From: Zerene cesonia
Lineage: Eukaryota > Arthropoda > Insecta > Lepidoptera > Pieridae
Assembly: GCF_012273895.1 (NCBI RefSeq)
Contig: NC_052117.1
Coordinates: forward strand, 4,038,406-4,102,405
DNA: 64,000 nucleotides
Reading direction: 5' to 3'
Position 1 is the stretch's first letter. Each line of letters starts with the position of its first letter. Both the position numbers and the translations under genes were made by a program. Below are positions 23,320 through 35,590 of the stretch, piece after piece. The notes below the pieces were generated by a model. It worked only from the letters and a program-made list of their open reading frames with translations. It was not told the DNA's origin and did not search any database.

Positions 23320-23504
23320 CTAGCTGCGCCCCGCGGTTTCACCCGCGTAAGTCCGTATCCCGTAGGAATACCGGGATAAAAAATAGATGTTGGCCGATTC
23401 TCAGACCTACCCAATATGCTTACCAAATTTCAGAGGAATCGGTCAAGCCGTTTCGGAGGAGTATGGCAACGAAAACTGTGACACGAGAATTTTATATATA
23501 TAGA
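23320..23504 (-). mobile_element. Short Helitron, mosaic of families B and C
   Basis: On the minus strand it starts TCTATATATATAAAATTC after an A and ends 'ggggcgcagCTAG' before a T, obeying the A^T rule. The 3' 55 bp ('gggatacggacttacgcggg', cgcgg/ccgcg hairpin) matches family B (10187, 37248). The remaining 5' part ('tcgtgtcacagttttcgttg', 'gagaatcggccaacat') matches family C (50213, 62579). The switch lies near 23371-23385. No coding capacity. Confidence 0.88.
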
Positions 23505-26500
23505 TTAGAAATGTGATGACTAATACACAAAAGAGGGAATAATTAATATTGCAGTACAAAATGCGACCTTATCACCTATACATAAAGATAAATAGAAAAC
23601 ATACAAAATATTCAAATGATAATTGAAAAAAACGCCTTTCCCCCATACCTTAGACGGTTTAAACACCACAATGATGTAGCGACCACACCTGGTGGAATTT
23701 CGCAGCGGTCATGAGAAAGTTTTGGGTAAAAGCTGTATTTGTTCGGAAAATTATGCCTTTGTTTGATCATAAAAATACTTGTTGTTTGAATTGCCTCGTA
23801 CCTTATACTGAAGTTGGATATTATTCAATTTTAATCATTAAAAAAATATTTATATAATAGATTTCAATATTACATTTCAGCTGTTATATATTGTTATTAA
23901 TTTTCAACAGCTATTTAATTACTAAGAAAACTTTTTATATTATTTTTATAAAAACGCAATCTGCAAGCATATAAGTTAATATATATCACATTAACTGATT
24001 TGATTGTACTTCGTAAAGACCATGAATACAATAATAAAGGACCCTTATTATATTGATTTAAATTTATTTCTTGTGTAATGATCACAATCTTAAATGGCAG
24101 GTGAAATTTAAAATTACCCTAATGGCAGCATAATCAACAGATAATGTATTCTTATCATATTGTTATAATCATAAAACTGACAGTTTGTCTATTCGATATC
24201 ACTCTTTTTAAATAAAATATCTTATAGGTGTAAATACGTAGTTTCGTAAATCAATCATTACAAATAAGACTTATATCATTTAATTTGTATACAATGGAAT
24301 AGTTTTATATTATGCAAGATAACGCAACGACAGTTGAATAATCGGGAGAAGCGTTTATGTCTCAACTGCTATACAGCTTCCTGCACAAATAGATACCTTT
24401 CCACAATCCGGTTGTTAATGTCCCGACAACGCCCCACCTATCAAGAATCGCCATCGAAACATAGCCAAGCAATTCTGAAACATCCGCCCAGTACATATCA
24501 ACGCATTTCGCTTGAACCAATTTTCACCCAGCGATAAAATTTTCATCGATAGTGATGTTTAAGATATTAAAACATGATATAAACACAACACCCTGAATAC
24601 CATGTTTATATACGAAAAAGTAGTTTCCATAAAGTTTTTATGATAAATCGATAAAGTTAATGCGTGTTCCATATAAACATGAAAGCTTTTTGTAGCCCTT
24701 CAGGTAGTCATAATTTTTAACGCTTGCTCAAAAATAACAGTTATGTATTGACTTCTTGATATAAGTCAAAAGCTTTTCTCATACGATTCCTCAACATTCA
24801 ATATATATTCATTATGCACCTTGTTCATACAAAATTGAAAAAATAAAATAAAAAAGTATTATTAAAAACAAGCTTACAAACTTTTTACTGAAATGCTATC
24901 TAACTTGGTGGTACACTTTAATTGTAAACAATAATGTCTATAGATGTTATTGTACGTCTTTATGAGAATCGATATAAATCCACATCACCAAGCAACGAGG
25001 AAACCTCACAATTTGTCCCATACTCGTTTTGGTAGTAATGACAAAGTTCGCGTAATTTACGTAGCGTCGTCAGTTATGCTGAATATTATAACATTAACAT
25101 TAAATTACGTTCAATGTAGGTCAACTGGAATACTCATTAATTACGGTGTCATAATGGCGATTAAATTACACGGGTGGTTGTCGAGCGTCGTCGTAAATAC
25201 ATCAGCTGTACCACAAACGCTGATGTTTGACAATCTTAAAATGCTTCATTGTTATTCATTTGAGGCAAATTGGATTTCTCAACGCTATGTACTGTAGAAA
25301 TATTTCTGCGTTCTGAATATCAATAGATCTTATACTTTATAAATTTGTAAGTAATTTTATGAAAAAATTTTGTTAAATTAAAAAAAACTAGTTCACAATA
25401 TCTCTATATCATATTTTTATTCGTATATATAAATTTTAACCACGGTTTATTCACAATGGTATTATTTAAGTTATTTCTCAACTCAATGGTTATAAATGTA
25501 CATATTCTACTGAAAAAAGGATGTACTGTGTAAGATCAGTACAAATATTAAATTGCACATTCATATAGGTATACACATGCTTCATTCCCCTTTATGTTAA
25601 GAAAGTAAATAGCACAAGGGTTGTAATCATCATACACGTATCATGAGGATATTTAAACACCCAATTATTCATATCGTAATTGCTTAATAGACTATTTAAC
25701 TACAGACATGTATAATTTTCTTTATTGTTAATAATAAAACAACCCAATTATGGCAAAAATGCTTAAAAATTAATAAAAAATATGATGTTTAATGCTGTTA
25801 TTCTAAAATAAGTTGACTGTTTATACTATGGGGCTTAAATTAATATTTATAGTTTATTTATATCATGACGATGTTAAAATGGCGTTAATTATATATTTAT
25901 TTACAACATTTGAAATAAATGCAACACGTGCAATGTACATGCATTATATTTAATGTATCTCGTTTACCAATAATGGTACAATGGACCCATATTGAAAGCA
26001 GATATACGTCGGCACCTGCCTTATAAATAACCACATCTGTTTGTATAATAGAGGTGATAATAAAATATACAAACTGAAATAAATAAGTATTGTATAAAAC
26101 TTTACTCTTAAATTTAAAATTTCATTTTTTAACATTTAAATTTGTCATATGAAAATCAGCTTTAAAATTAAGAATCCCAAACTATTTTGACTATTTTATC
26201 ATGCATAATGCACTTTCTCGTTTCTTTATCGTAGATTGTTACAAGTCAAATTAGGTTTCCACGATCCTAGACGCTGTCCCAAGTCCTTAATATACGCAAA
26301 TCATTCAACCCTATGTACTAAGAAGACTTAAAAATAGAATAACGAGAATGTTCGAAAAAGATGACGTTAAAATAATTTAGCAATTACAAAGAATATACAG
26401 GATGTGGGCATGCTAATTACTGTTGCTTAGCAAGCGAGTAATTGCACTGTAGTTCTGTGGCCCTAACAATGGACGCAGATACCTAAGACGTTCAATAGAT

Positions 26501-26682
26501 ATTACACTTATTAGCATAATTATACCACATTAACTTGAGTATCATGATACCTCTGTACTGTGTACTGTGCTAAGGGCTGGCTGTACTTTTACAAAACATT
26601 TTTCACACATTTTTAATTGTTAATAAACATTCATGAAGAAAATATTAAAAACAATAAAAATTGCGTAATATTAATGAGTGGA
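23505..26682. other. Unique A+T-rich non-coding sequence
   Basis: No repeat or gene identified. 23640-23760 and 24330-24540 are slightly GC-balanced. A 117-codon open frame at 24944-25297 starts from TTG and shows no family features. Confidence 0.45.
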
Positions 26683-26914
26683 TCGTGCAGAAAATAAATT
26701 ATTTTTTAATTTATCTGCGCATGTAGACAATATCACCATTGCTCAAAAACAATGAAAAAAACATAGTGAGGAAACCGGCATGTCCGAGAATTAAAAGTTC
26801 GACGACATGTGACATCTACCAACACGCCCTTGGCTAGCGTGGTGGGTTATGGCCTGAACCCGCATAGGAGGCCTGTGTCCCAACAGTGGGAATATATATG
26901 GGCTGATGATGATG
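26683..26914 (+). mobile_element. SINE, 5'-truncated copy 2
   Basis: It matches the SINE at 5381-5620 from just after the B box: 'gatcgtgcag', 'tagacaatatcaccattgct', then 'gaggaaaccggcatgtccga' (a segment missing from copy 1), 'ggcctgaacccgcatagg', 'ggcctgtgtcccaacagtgg', and 'gggctgatgatgatga'. The tRNA head is gone, so it has no pol III promoter. Confidence 0.85.
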
Positions 26915-29074
26915 AATATAAATGAATTTTAAGACTCTAACCTATGTACCTTTGCCTTAAATTGAAAAATAGGTACAGGTGGATAGAATATAATTATGTA
27001 TTATAATTAAGGTTTTCGAATTAACATACCAAATGAAAATTGCGCATAATATGACCCAGTGCTGGAAGCAAATTGGGTTAATTCGTAACAACACTTCGGG
27101 CACCACTTATTTAAATAAGTGACTCAAGCGCTTGGCCATTACATAAAATGAGCCATTTCGTTTAACGATCTCTAATTAGTAAATAAGCAAATTTATTCCG
27201 ATTGACATTTCTATTTTAAATGTAACTTGCTTCATTTAAATATTGTAATTGATCAAGCTTCAGAGTCTAACTAAGTCAATATTTGTCGTAGGAATATGGT
27301 TTTGTGCCAATATAGTATTATCGATAATGAGACTCAACGTACACATCTGTCTAATAAAAACATAGCTATCGTTAACTCTAATTAACGGTCTCATTAGTAT
27401 AAATTTAATTAGAGGGATATCGAGCGTGAAAATGCTATCCCTCTTGTACAACATAATTATTTTATAACGAATGTCCATAAGCTTTCTTACAAACAGAAAA
27501 ATGATACAAAAATATATGTACAAAGATCCAGACCGTTATTTATTAAATACGTAAAAACATTTTTATTATTAAATAATATCCATTGTTTCTTAGAAAAAAC
27601 AATTACAATTAATAGCTATATAGCTTTGCTATTACGGCTTGCTCCATTATTATTGACTCGATTTTCCGTCTCATATAAAACAAATATTATTCTACGTGAC
27701 AAAGACACGTTTCTGGTCCCTTTCTAACTCTGAAGGACGATGTCCACTATTGGTCAATTAACATTTTTATTATGAACATGTCATTCCTAAAAACAACACA
27801 TAACTTAATCAAATCTCATATAATTATTTTGTGTTCTTTAAAATACTTTACTAATGCTGTTTCTAGTAAAAAATACTCGTATTTAAGGCTATATAGTAAA
27901 ATGACACCGTAAAGAACAATGACCTCTAACGTAACTATTCGGGAAGCAAGAAAGTATGAACTCCAGAGTTCAACTGTGAAACAGGACAAAAATAAAATGC
28001 GAACCACAAAGCGTTCTTGCGGCCGCTTTGCATCGTTTTCAATCTACGTTATGAAAGCATGTTGTAACCAGCGGCCTTCCACAAAGCAATATCCCTGAAA
28101 GCTTAATAAGTATTAAGTATGAAATGAATGCGGTTTTACCAATAATGTATTGTATGTGGAATGTCTTTGTGGTTGTTTTATTCAGCAATATTTAATGTGG
28201 TTATTTTGATATGTATGACGAATGACTTGATGTATTATCTATGGTGAATGTCTGCAACAATTATAAACAGATATTTAATAGATGTATAGAACATGAAATG
28301 CATTCTTAAATAACATCGTTACCATTGTTATACAAATAACATAGGTACTCAATCTTGTTTTAAAATAACTCCAAATCTGCAGCAAGAATTTTCAATCGCA
28401 AAAGTTTAAATTGTATTGCTCTGTTGTTATAAATTTAGGTCAACACAAAAGTTTGGTCACAGTTGACTTTACTTATTATACCGAGTTTTCTTAATTTTAT
28501 TACTATTACATTAAGTATATTACGATAGCTTTGTCGAAATTACAAATCATTCATTCAAAATTATTATTTTATGGATTAAAAATATGTAACGATTGTCTAA
28601 AATTAACTATTATATCCCCTTATACATTTTTAAAATAATAAAAAATGGAACATTAATGAGAACTATAATATTATATTATCTGTGCATTAAATATATGAAA
28701 CATTTGTTTCGTTAGCTAGGAGGTTTTTGGTAGACTCTTGTTTACCAAAATCTCCAGGAAATATGCCATTCCAAGAAAGTATGTTTAATTTTCTGTCACG
28801 AAAATCTGGAAACCATCTTTAAAACAATACAAGAATATTTGTAGGGCGTTTAATAATATTTTAGCCGTTTAAACTTTGTACGCGTTTTCTCGTTTCGCTA
28901 AGGGGTGACTGGGGTGAGGGGACATCAAAGTGAATTAGCAAATGTTGTCTAGGGGCGTCCGTTTGTAAGCCTCTTTGAAGTTGGACTACCTGCGGAGAAC
29001 TTGTGAATTGTGCTAAGCGTTAAGCATTTAACATACTAGACAGCTAACTAAGCTACGTGATAAACATTTTTTTA
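26915..29074. other. Unique A+T-rich non-coding sequence
   Basis: There is an 18-bp perfect palindrome at 27104-27121 and an inverted repeat agagggata/tatccctct at 27411-27444 (16-nt loop). A GC-balanced patch lies at 28870-29000. No gene or transposon recognised. Confidence 0.45.
27104..27121. repeat. 18-bp perfect palindrome CACTTATTTAAATAAGTG
   Basis: It is fully self-complementary with no spacer. Each half begins CACTTA, close to the NK-homeobox core. It sits in a patch (27050-27170) less A+T-rich than average. A regulatory role is a guess. Confidence 0.7.
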
Positions 29075-29270
29075 GAAATTAAAAACTTTTTAACGGATTT
29101 TAAACGCGATTTATTCATTATATTATTAACCCGACGTTTCGAACACTACAGCGAGTCACGGGGAGACACTCTCCCCGTGACCACGCTCGCTTTAAATCGC
29201 GTTTAAAATCCGTTAAAAAGTTTTTAATTTCTAAATATATAATACTCGCGTAAAATCAAACACAAGAAAA
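29075..29270. mobile_element. Foldback/MITE element, copy 2 (inverted relative to copy 1)
   Basis: Terminal repeats 29075-29111 and 29195-29231 are perfect over 37 bp and slightly beyond. The core has 'cccgacgtttcgaacac', then a central perfect hairpin, cacggggaga/tctccccgtg around 'cac'. Half of the core is missing on the right and 6 bp ('cgtggt') on the left. The 39-bp arm 29232-29270 is the reverse complement of 1349-1388 next to copy 1. Together the copies imply an ancestral element that was almost wholly self-complementary. Confidence 0.78.
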
Positions 29271-29462
29271 CATTTATTTTTACTGAAACTTATGAACATT
29301 TGATGGCAGATAATGTACATTGATCGTTTTGTTACTGGGTGCCCGCTTAACTCGAATTTTACGTTATAGAATTGAAAGGGAGTGGTCCACAACGACCCAC
29401 AATATGATATGAATTTTAGGTGTAATTTATAAAAGATGAAATGTATGTAAAATCGTCTTGGT

Positions 29463-29494
29463 AAATAAGAGCTCACTTAAGTGAGCTCTTATTT
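29463..29494. repeat. 32-bp perfect palindrome
   Basis: The centre is cttaag at 29476-29481, with each side reading gctcac / gtgagc and then agaataaa-like A+T sequence. All 16 pairs match with no loop. It lies 190 bp beyond foldback copy 2; just after it 'gcaaacacaagataaaa' loosely echoes the element's arm, so it may be a further fragment of the same family. Confidence 0.85.
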
Positions 29495-30370
29495 TATAAA
29501 ATTCGCTTAAAGCAAACACAAGATAAAATTCGTGATTCGTGATTTTATTAACAGAGTTAGATTGATTTTAAACCTGTATTAAAACATTTCTTTCTTAACT
29601 TCGACAGTGTACAGCTTACCGTAAAATAAAGCGTTAAATAGTGAGCAGAATTATGAATCGTTACCCGCCTAAATAATAAGAACCTATATCTTTCAAGAAG
29701 AAAGCGGAATTTCTTTCTGGAAAATACCTTTAATGTAAATAATATACTTTCCTTTAAAAAAACTCATTATGTTGCAGTTTTATTTTTGCACTTTTTAATC
29801 AAAATGTTCTATCGCAAAATATATTACCAGCACGGCAGTCTGCATAAACGCGACTAACTTTTTAAAGACGTAATCTACTTCGCTCCTTTACATAGAAAAT
29901 TGAAAAGAAGTGCAACAGACAAAGGCTTGAATAGGGTATTATACTTTAAAGAGCTTCATGGCGAAGTGTCTTGGAAATATTTTGGTCGTTCGGATCCGTG
30001 TCGGAGCTGTGGCCCAACGGATCCGGCGCGATAACGACTTGATACGAGTCGCCCGTTCTAAATGGAAATCTTATTGCCACTGTATCCGGAGTATTTTTAT
30101 ATAATGGCTTTTCGTTCGTGATATATTTAAGTTAATAGCTAAACAAACGTTATTGCTTTTAGTGTATTGAACATAAAACAAAATCTGCAGATAATTAAAT
30201 TTGTAATGATTTATCTTTTGTCTTACGAGATTGAAACTAAACGTATGTTGAGTTATTTCTATAGATGTTATATTTCGAATCACAAAATAAATAAATATAT
30301 AACAAATAAGTGTTTAAATTTCAAGTCATGTTACTCCAAAAAATTTTACTAATAATACGAAATAAGCGAA
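29495..30370. other. Non-coding sequence
   Basis: A GC-balanced patch lies at 29980-30060. Nothing else recognised. Confidence 0.4.
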
Positions 30371-30590
30371 CGCATGTCTGTATGTTTGATTTTGATTCCA
30401 CATTGTAACGGAGCGATTTTATCAACGACACTAAAAGCAGAAAAGATTAGTAATGATATGATTTTCGTGTCAGGTGACAGTTAGAAGGCTAGAAAGTGAC
30501 ATAAGCTACTTTTAACCGCGATGAAACAGATCTCATTCCCATGGGCAATTTGCTTTGACTAACCGTACAAACCCGCGGGCGGAAATCTAA
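30371..30590 (+). mobile_element. Degenerate Helitron-like element
   Basis: It has 'gtaacggagcgattttatca', 'actaaaagcagaaaagatta', 'ataagctacttttaacc' and 'cccgcgggcggaaatctaa', an end in CTAA (within the CTRR consensus) before a T. The block order is that of a common lepidopteran element. The 5' end is not defined. Confidence 0.5.
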
Positions 30591-31226
30591 TAATTAATAA
30601 GCCACGCTATGCTTCTATAGATAAAGTTCATCTTTTATGAGCAATAGGGCCTTTAAAATACTTTTGGATTGATTAACACAAAGACTTATAACATTACAAA
30701 AGAGATAATACTTAAAATACGCATACTTGAAGGATCCTGTGGGAGTCTCACTATTTATTTAAGTTTGTCGGTATTATTTGATTAAAAATTTATTAATTAA
30801 AAAATATAAACAATATTAATTACACATTTGTTCAAATTTAAATTTTAAAAATAGCAACACTGCATTCGTATTTAATTATAATTCCCTGCAATAGCATACC
30901 TTCTACACGTGTAACTGTAACACAAACTAAATATACAATTACGCTACGTACGTGTAAATTTATAAGCGCACATTTTCAAACAATGTTAGAACTGGTATAG
31001 CAGCTAAGCCGTGGTGCCATATAACGTTGTATGCAAAGATTTTCTGCCACGGCTGGAAACCCGCGGTCTTGATTGCATTTTCCCAACTGCAATAGAATAA
31101 TATTATGTTAGCAAATACAGTTTGAAAGCTTATACGTTTTAGTTTTAGATAAATTGTCATAAAATTGCGAAAGTGCATAGTACGTTTAATTTTATATTCT
31201 TATCTAATGCAGCATTATAAACCATA
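30591..31226. other. Non-coding sequence
   Basis: A+T-rich, no repeat or gene seen apart from a short GC-balanced stretch at 30985-31090. Confidence 0.4.
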
Positions 31227-31440
31227 TCATTTCCGCCCGTGGCTTCGCCTGCATACGGTCCAGGGGTTTTCCCCGCATAGTTCCATTTCCCGTGGGCTTT
31301 CCGGCATAAACATAAAATTTTCCTATGTCCATTCTCGGGTCACAAACTGTTTTCTATTCTTGATGCCAAATTTCATCCAAATTGATTCAGTGGTTTAGAC
31401 GTGAAGAAAAGGTAAACAGAAAGACAGAATGACGTATTAT
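31227..31440. mobile_element. Helitron-like short element, degenerate
   Basis: It opens 'tttccgcccgtggcttcgcc' (the reverse of a ..ggcggaaagctag end), then 'tcccgtgggctttccggcat', 'tcctatgtccattctcggg', 'ccaaatttcatccaaattg', 'cagtggtttagacgtgaag' and a 'cagaaagacag' run. I recognise this arrangement from many lepidopteran introns. Neither exact terminus is preserved. Confidence 0.6.
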
Positions 31441-34400
31441 TCGTGAGTAAATTTGTGTTATGTATAATAAAAAAATTCATTTTATCAATACCAAATAAAA
31501 CTGGTATGGTGCTTGAGCCCATTTTAGAAAATTCACAGCATTGATGATATAGCTATCTCAATAACGATAGTGGCGCAAATGAGGCGAAAAAGGTAAATTT
31601 TATTCTCAGCTTTCCATTTACAATAATAATAGTAATCCACAATTTGTGATTGTCATTAACATCATATGAATGTCTCGTAAGGCCACGCAGACATGACAAA
31701 AATTTGAAACAATATCCCTCCACATATACCAGCAAACGTTATATTTTATTATTACCTGCAATAAAAGTTACATATCATTGTTCTAAAATAGCCCCGTAAA
31801 CCAGCGTACGTGGCAATAAAAAGATAGTAAATGTCTACAAAGATATAAGTTGTACCTGCAACGACGTACAGTAGACACAAAACAGTGCCAGCATACGTAA
31901 GAATAAATTTCTAGTAAACTAGAGACCCAATTTTCACGCTCTAAGTAAAACATCCAAGTACCAAGAGCTGGAAGTTATTTTCGTGAACGAATGTTAACAT
32001 CGTGGTAAGGCAAATTTAACTATCTAAGCATATAGTAATGAATTATGTTTTACTACGTCATCTATAGTCACCTATAGTAATATCATTAATTATATAAATT
32101 TAGTGTATTTACTTATTTTTCAGGGGGAATGGAATATCGATTTATAAAGGACATCCAGACAGTAATTGCAATAGATATAAAATTTTTATTCATAAAATTC
32201 ATTCCGCTCGCGTACCCAAAAGAAGCTCCCACGGGAATGACATGTTTCACGACCTTTGTGAATCCAAACACAAAAATCATAACATAAAATCGCTCCATTG
32301 CGACGAGAAAGAAAGACAAACAAACACGTTCGCATTTATTACATTAGTAATGATTATTGTTTCGACAACCCGGTCTCTTACTACGTAAGAATCACCCTAT
32401 TTCTAGTTTAATATTACTCGGTTGAAAACGTTGTCCATGCCAAATACAGTTAAGTAAAATTTCGTTGAAACAGAACTTCTTTTGTTATTTTCTTGGCTTG
32501 AGCCTCAGCAAACGATTATTCACTTTTGTGCAAATGGACCATGTGCATATTGACATTTTCCAAGTCGTAACTTTGCATCTAGGTCAGCTAAACAATGGTT
32601 TTATGTCGTGTTACACATTTCACAAAATAAATAATTTTATTTGAGCTCGTAAAATTCGGAATGGCTGAAACAGAAGAGCGTTTGAGCGCGAATGAAAACA
32701 ATTTTTATGCTTTATTAGCAGCATTATTTATTGAATGAAATAATAACAAATACGGAATAAATTTTAAAATGCTGTATCAAGCATAAAACTCTAAAATGTA
32801 TAAAATTTATGTTCAAGGCAAAGAAGATAGAACCAGAACCAAACATTTTCATTGATATTTCACTTGATTTTGTTTAAGTCACTAAATAGTATATTTCCAG
32901 AGCTGTCTATCAAAGGTCTCTTATATCTTCTGCCAATTTTTTCATCTATTGCCTTTTGAGACAGCCCATTCCATGAAAACATTATTTCTAATCGTATACT
33001 TCCCTCTTAACATTCTTACAAACTAATATTAAATATTTAATGTGTGTCATCATAATCACATCTAGTAAAGGCAATCGAATGTCTTCTTAACAGTATTCAT
33101 TTCCATATAAATCAACAAAGTACTTTAATTTAATTAACATTGTATAAGTACACTGCACGTCCGACACAATACAATGAAACTTGCAAACAGAAATGGGTAT
33201 TAGATAGAAATGAATGCATGTAGCAAGCCCCTGACTATGTAACTAAGTGTGAACGCAATGTATGAACCCAATACCAACTGTTTTAATTAAAACGATACCT
33301 AGTTGGGAATCTAGTCGTAGTTTTCATATATTTATAACCGTTGACAGTATGCCCCAACAAGATAATATTGTACTTTCTCGTCTTTGAATTAAATTTCACT
33401 GCTTTATACATCAATATTTACATAATATATACAAAACCTTTTTCAAAACTTATAAAAAAAGTATAGAAAAAATTTGTAAGCAAAGTATTTTTCCTTACGG
33501 ACCCCTTCTCCGAACAAAACTTACTTGCAATAAATACCATCTCATTCTTATGTATTAAGGTTCAAAGTCTCCCCACAGAGTGTTATAAAAAATCATATTT
33601 ATATGCGGTATAATCCACGGGGACCAACGCAATTTGCGTTTTGAGAACCCGTAGGCTAGATCACTTAGAAATATAGTGTACCCAAAGGTCAGCTTCGGAG
33701 GTACCCAATAGGACCAAAAGCAAACCTAACTTGGCTAGCAATAGTGTACATATTGACCATTGAATAGTGCTAAAAATGTTTGTTTTAGTACAACAGAATA
33801 TAATTAAGAACCTGTAAATACTCAAAACTACAACAGACAGTGTAATTCAAAATGTTACGTCTTAAACGTCTTATCAAACAAGGCTCAAACTGGCACAAAA
33901 TTTTTTCATGATATTAATTTTCCAAAAATTAATATTATGTATACTGCTACGTTGCTACTACCATGGCTATATTGTAGTAAATATAAAAGGCACTATCTGA
34001 ATAATTCCCTAATTACCTCAATTTCATGCAATTCTTACATGCAATATTGAAAGATGCTTATTCCCCGCCATACTCATAAAAATACTAGCATATACGAAAC
34101 TAGGACTCCACCAGCTCTCATTTCTCTTTACACTTCGCAAACAATATCCCTTACCCCAGCTTGTGTTACAATAAAAATAAGAGTTAACTGTCACGTTACA
34201 TAACTTATAGGTATGGCTAGAGGCGGTATACGTTTATCGTATCCAGCCATGCAACTTCTCCAGCTGTTTATTAAAGCAACGCAATAAAGGTGTTGATGTG
34301 GAAAATGTATTGCTGTTAACAAGCTCTACGATCTATGACAATGTTCGTGTCACAGAGATGTGTACGGCTGCATAAATTACCAATTACCCTAACTGCGCCG

Positions 34401-35517
34401 TTAATATTCTTGTAATTGATTCATCTGTTTAGAAAATTGTTATGATTATAGAACTGCTGTGTGGCTAAATAAGTTTGCATCGAGATATAGCTTAACTTAA
34501 ATATCTAAGTACTGAAGACATGGATTTTGACTTAATTTACTATTTATTGGTTAGGAACTCGATAAAATTTCATTTAGATGTAAAAAGATGAATCCCTTCA
34601 TCAAGAATCTATGTTTTCTTTTAAGATCCGTAATAAAACGCAGTCACAAAATCCAATTTCATTTTAATCCCTATAGAGTTATTTTAACACTGGAATCAGT
34701 TGAAGCAATCTTAGTATCGGCTGGACCGCACGACCACCTGTGATAAATTGTGTAGATTCATCGAAACAACTACAAGCTTGTATCGAATGTGATAAAGTAC
34801 TGATGGATTACTTATATCGAAGCTCGATATATCTGCAATATATTTATTTTATGTAGGATTGGTTTCTGAATAAAACGTATTTTAGTCGATAATATATTGT
34901 CTAATGTCCAGTGTTTATTTACATAGAAAGGTATATGTGATTTTTTAAACAAATTATATATTTATGCAATCATTCGCTTAAAAAGTTTAATCAGAATAAA
35001 TTACGATGATTCTAGCTGAAATATAATACATATCTCTATGTGAATTCAATTCAATCCTTAACATGTTGCCTTTATCTAATAAATAAACAAACATACAAAA
35101 TTTCAGACATTCTTTTTTTATTGTTATTTAATTTTATATTTAAGTTACATTACGACGTAAAATAGAAATATTAAATCGTGTAATAAAAAACAATTTTTAA
35201 CTAAACGAAACTTTCTAATAGATATTATTTACTTTGTATCATAAGAAATAATATAATCGAGAACATTTCAAATATTATTATGTAAAACGTTATTATATAA
35301 AATCATAATATCGAATGAATAAAATGTTCTTTCTATAACGACGATGGTTTAAGAAAGGAATATGAACTGCAATTGTACCATTAAAACTTACTGACTCACT
35401 GGTTCGAGATAAACAATTTTCTTTTAGCTGACGTAATATCCAACTAGCTTGCCTGCGACTTATGAATACAATTTATCGAATAAGATTAACAAATTTGACA
35501 CATGACAGTTTCATTTT
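31441..35517. other. Long unique A+T-rich non-coding stretch
   Basis: No gene or transposon recognised over 4 kb. GC-balanced patches at 33590-33740 and 34080-34270 may be conserved elements. A 25-bp hairpin at 33911-33935 (A+T only) is within what composition can give. Confidence 0.45.
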
Positions 35518-35590
35518 TATACCCGACTGCGACAGAAGAGGGTAGTGTTTTACGATGTGGAATGCGTTATAGGTACGTGTGTAATTTCGA
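35518..35590 (+). repeat. Fragment of an interspersed repeat ('tatacccgactgcg' type)
   Basis: 'tttatacccgactgcgacag' followed by 'agagggtagtgttttacga' is a familiar lepidopteran repeat segment, here only about 70 bp and with no tail. The parent family is not known to me with certainty. Confidence 0.45.

Noticed and set aside
24944..25297. A 117-codon gene
   Set aside because: It starts from TTG, has no domain or signal features and no splice context; within what many frames in 61 kb can give.
27411..27444. A microRNA precursor
   Set aside because: A 9-bp stem with a 16-nt loop is too short; none of the window's hairpins reaches the usual 22 bp or more of pairing with a loop.
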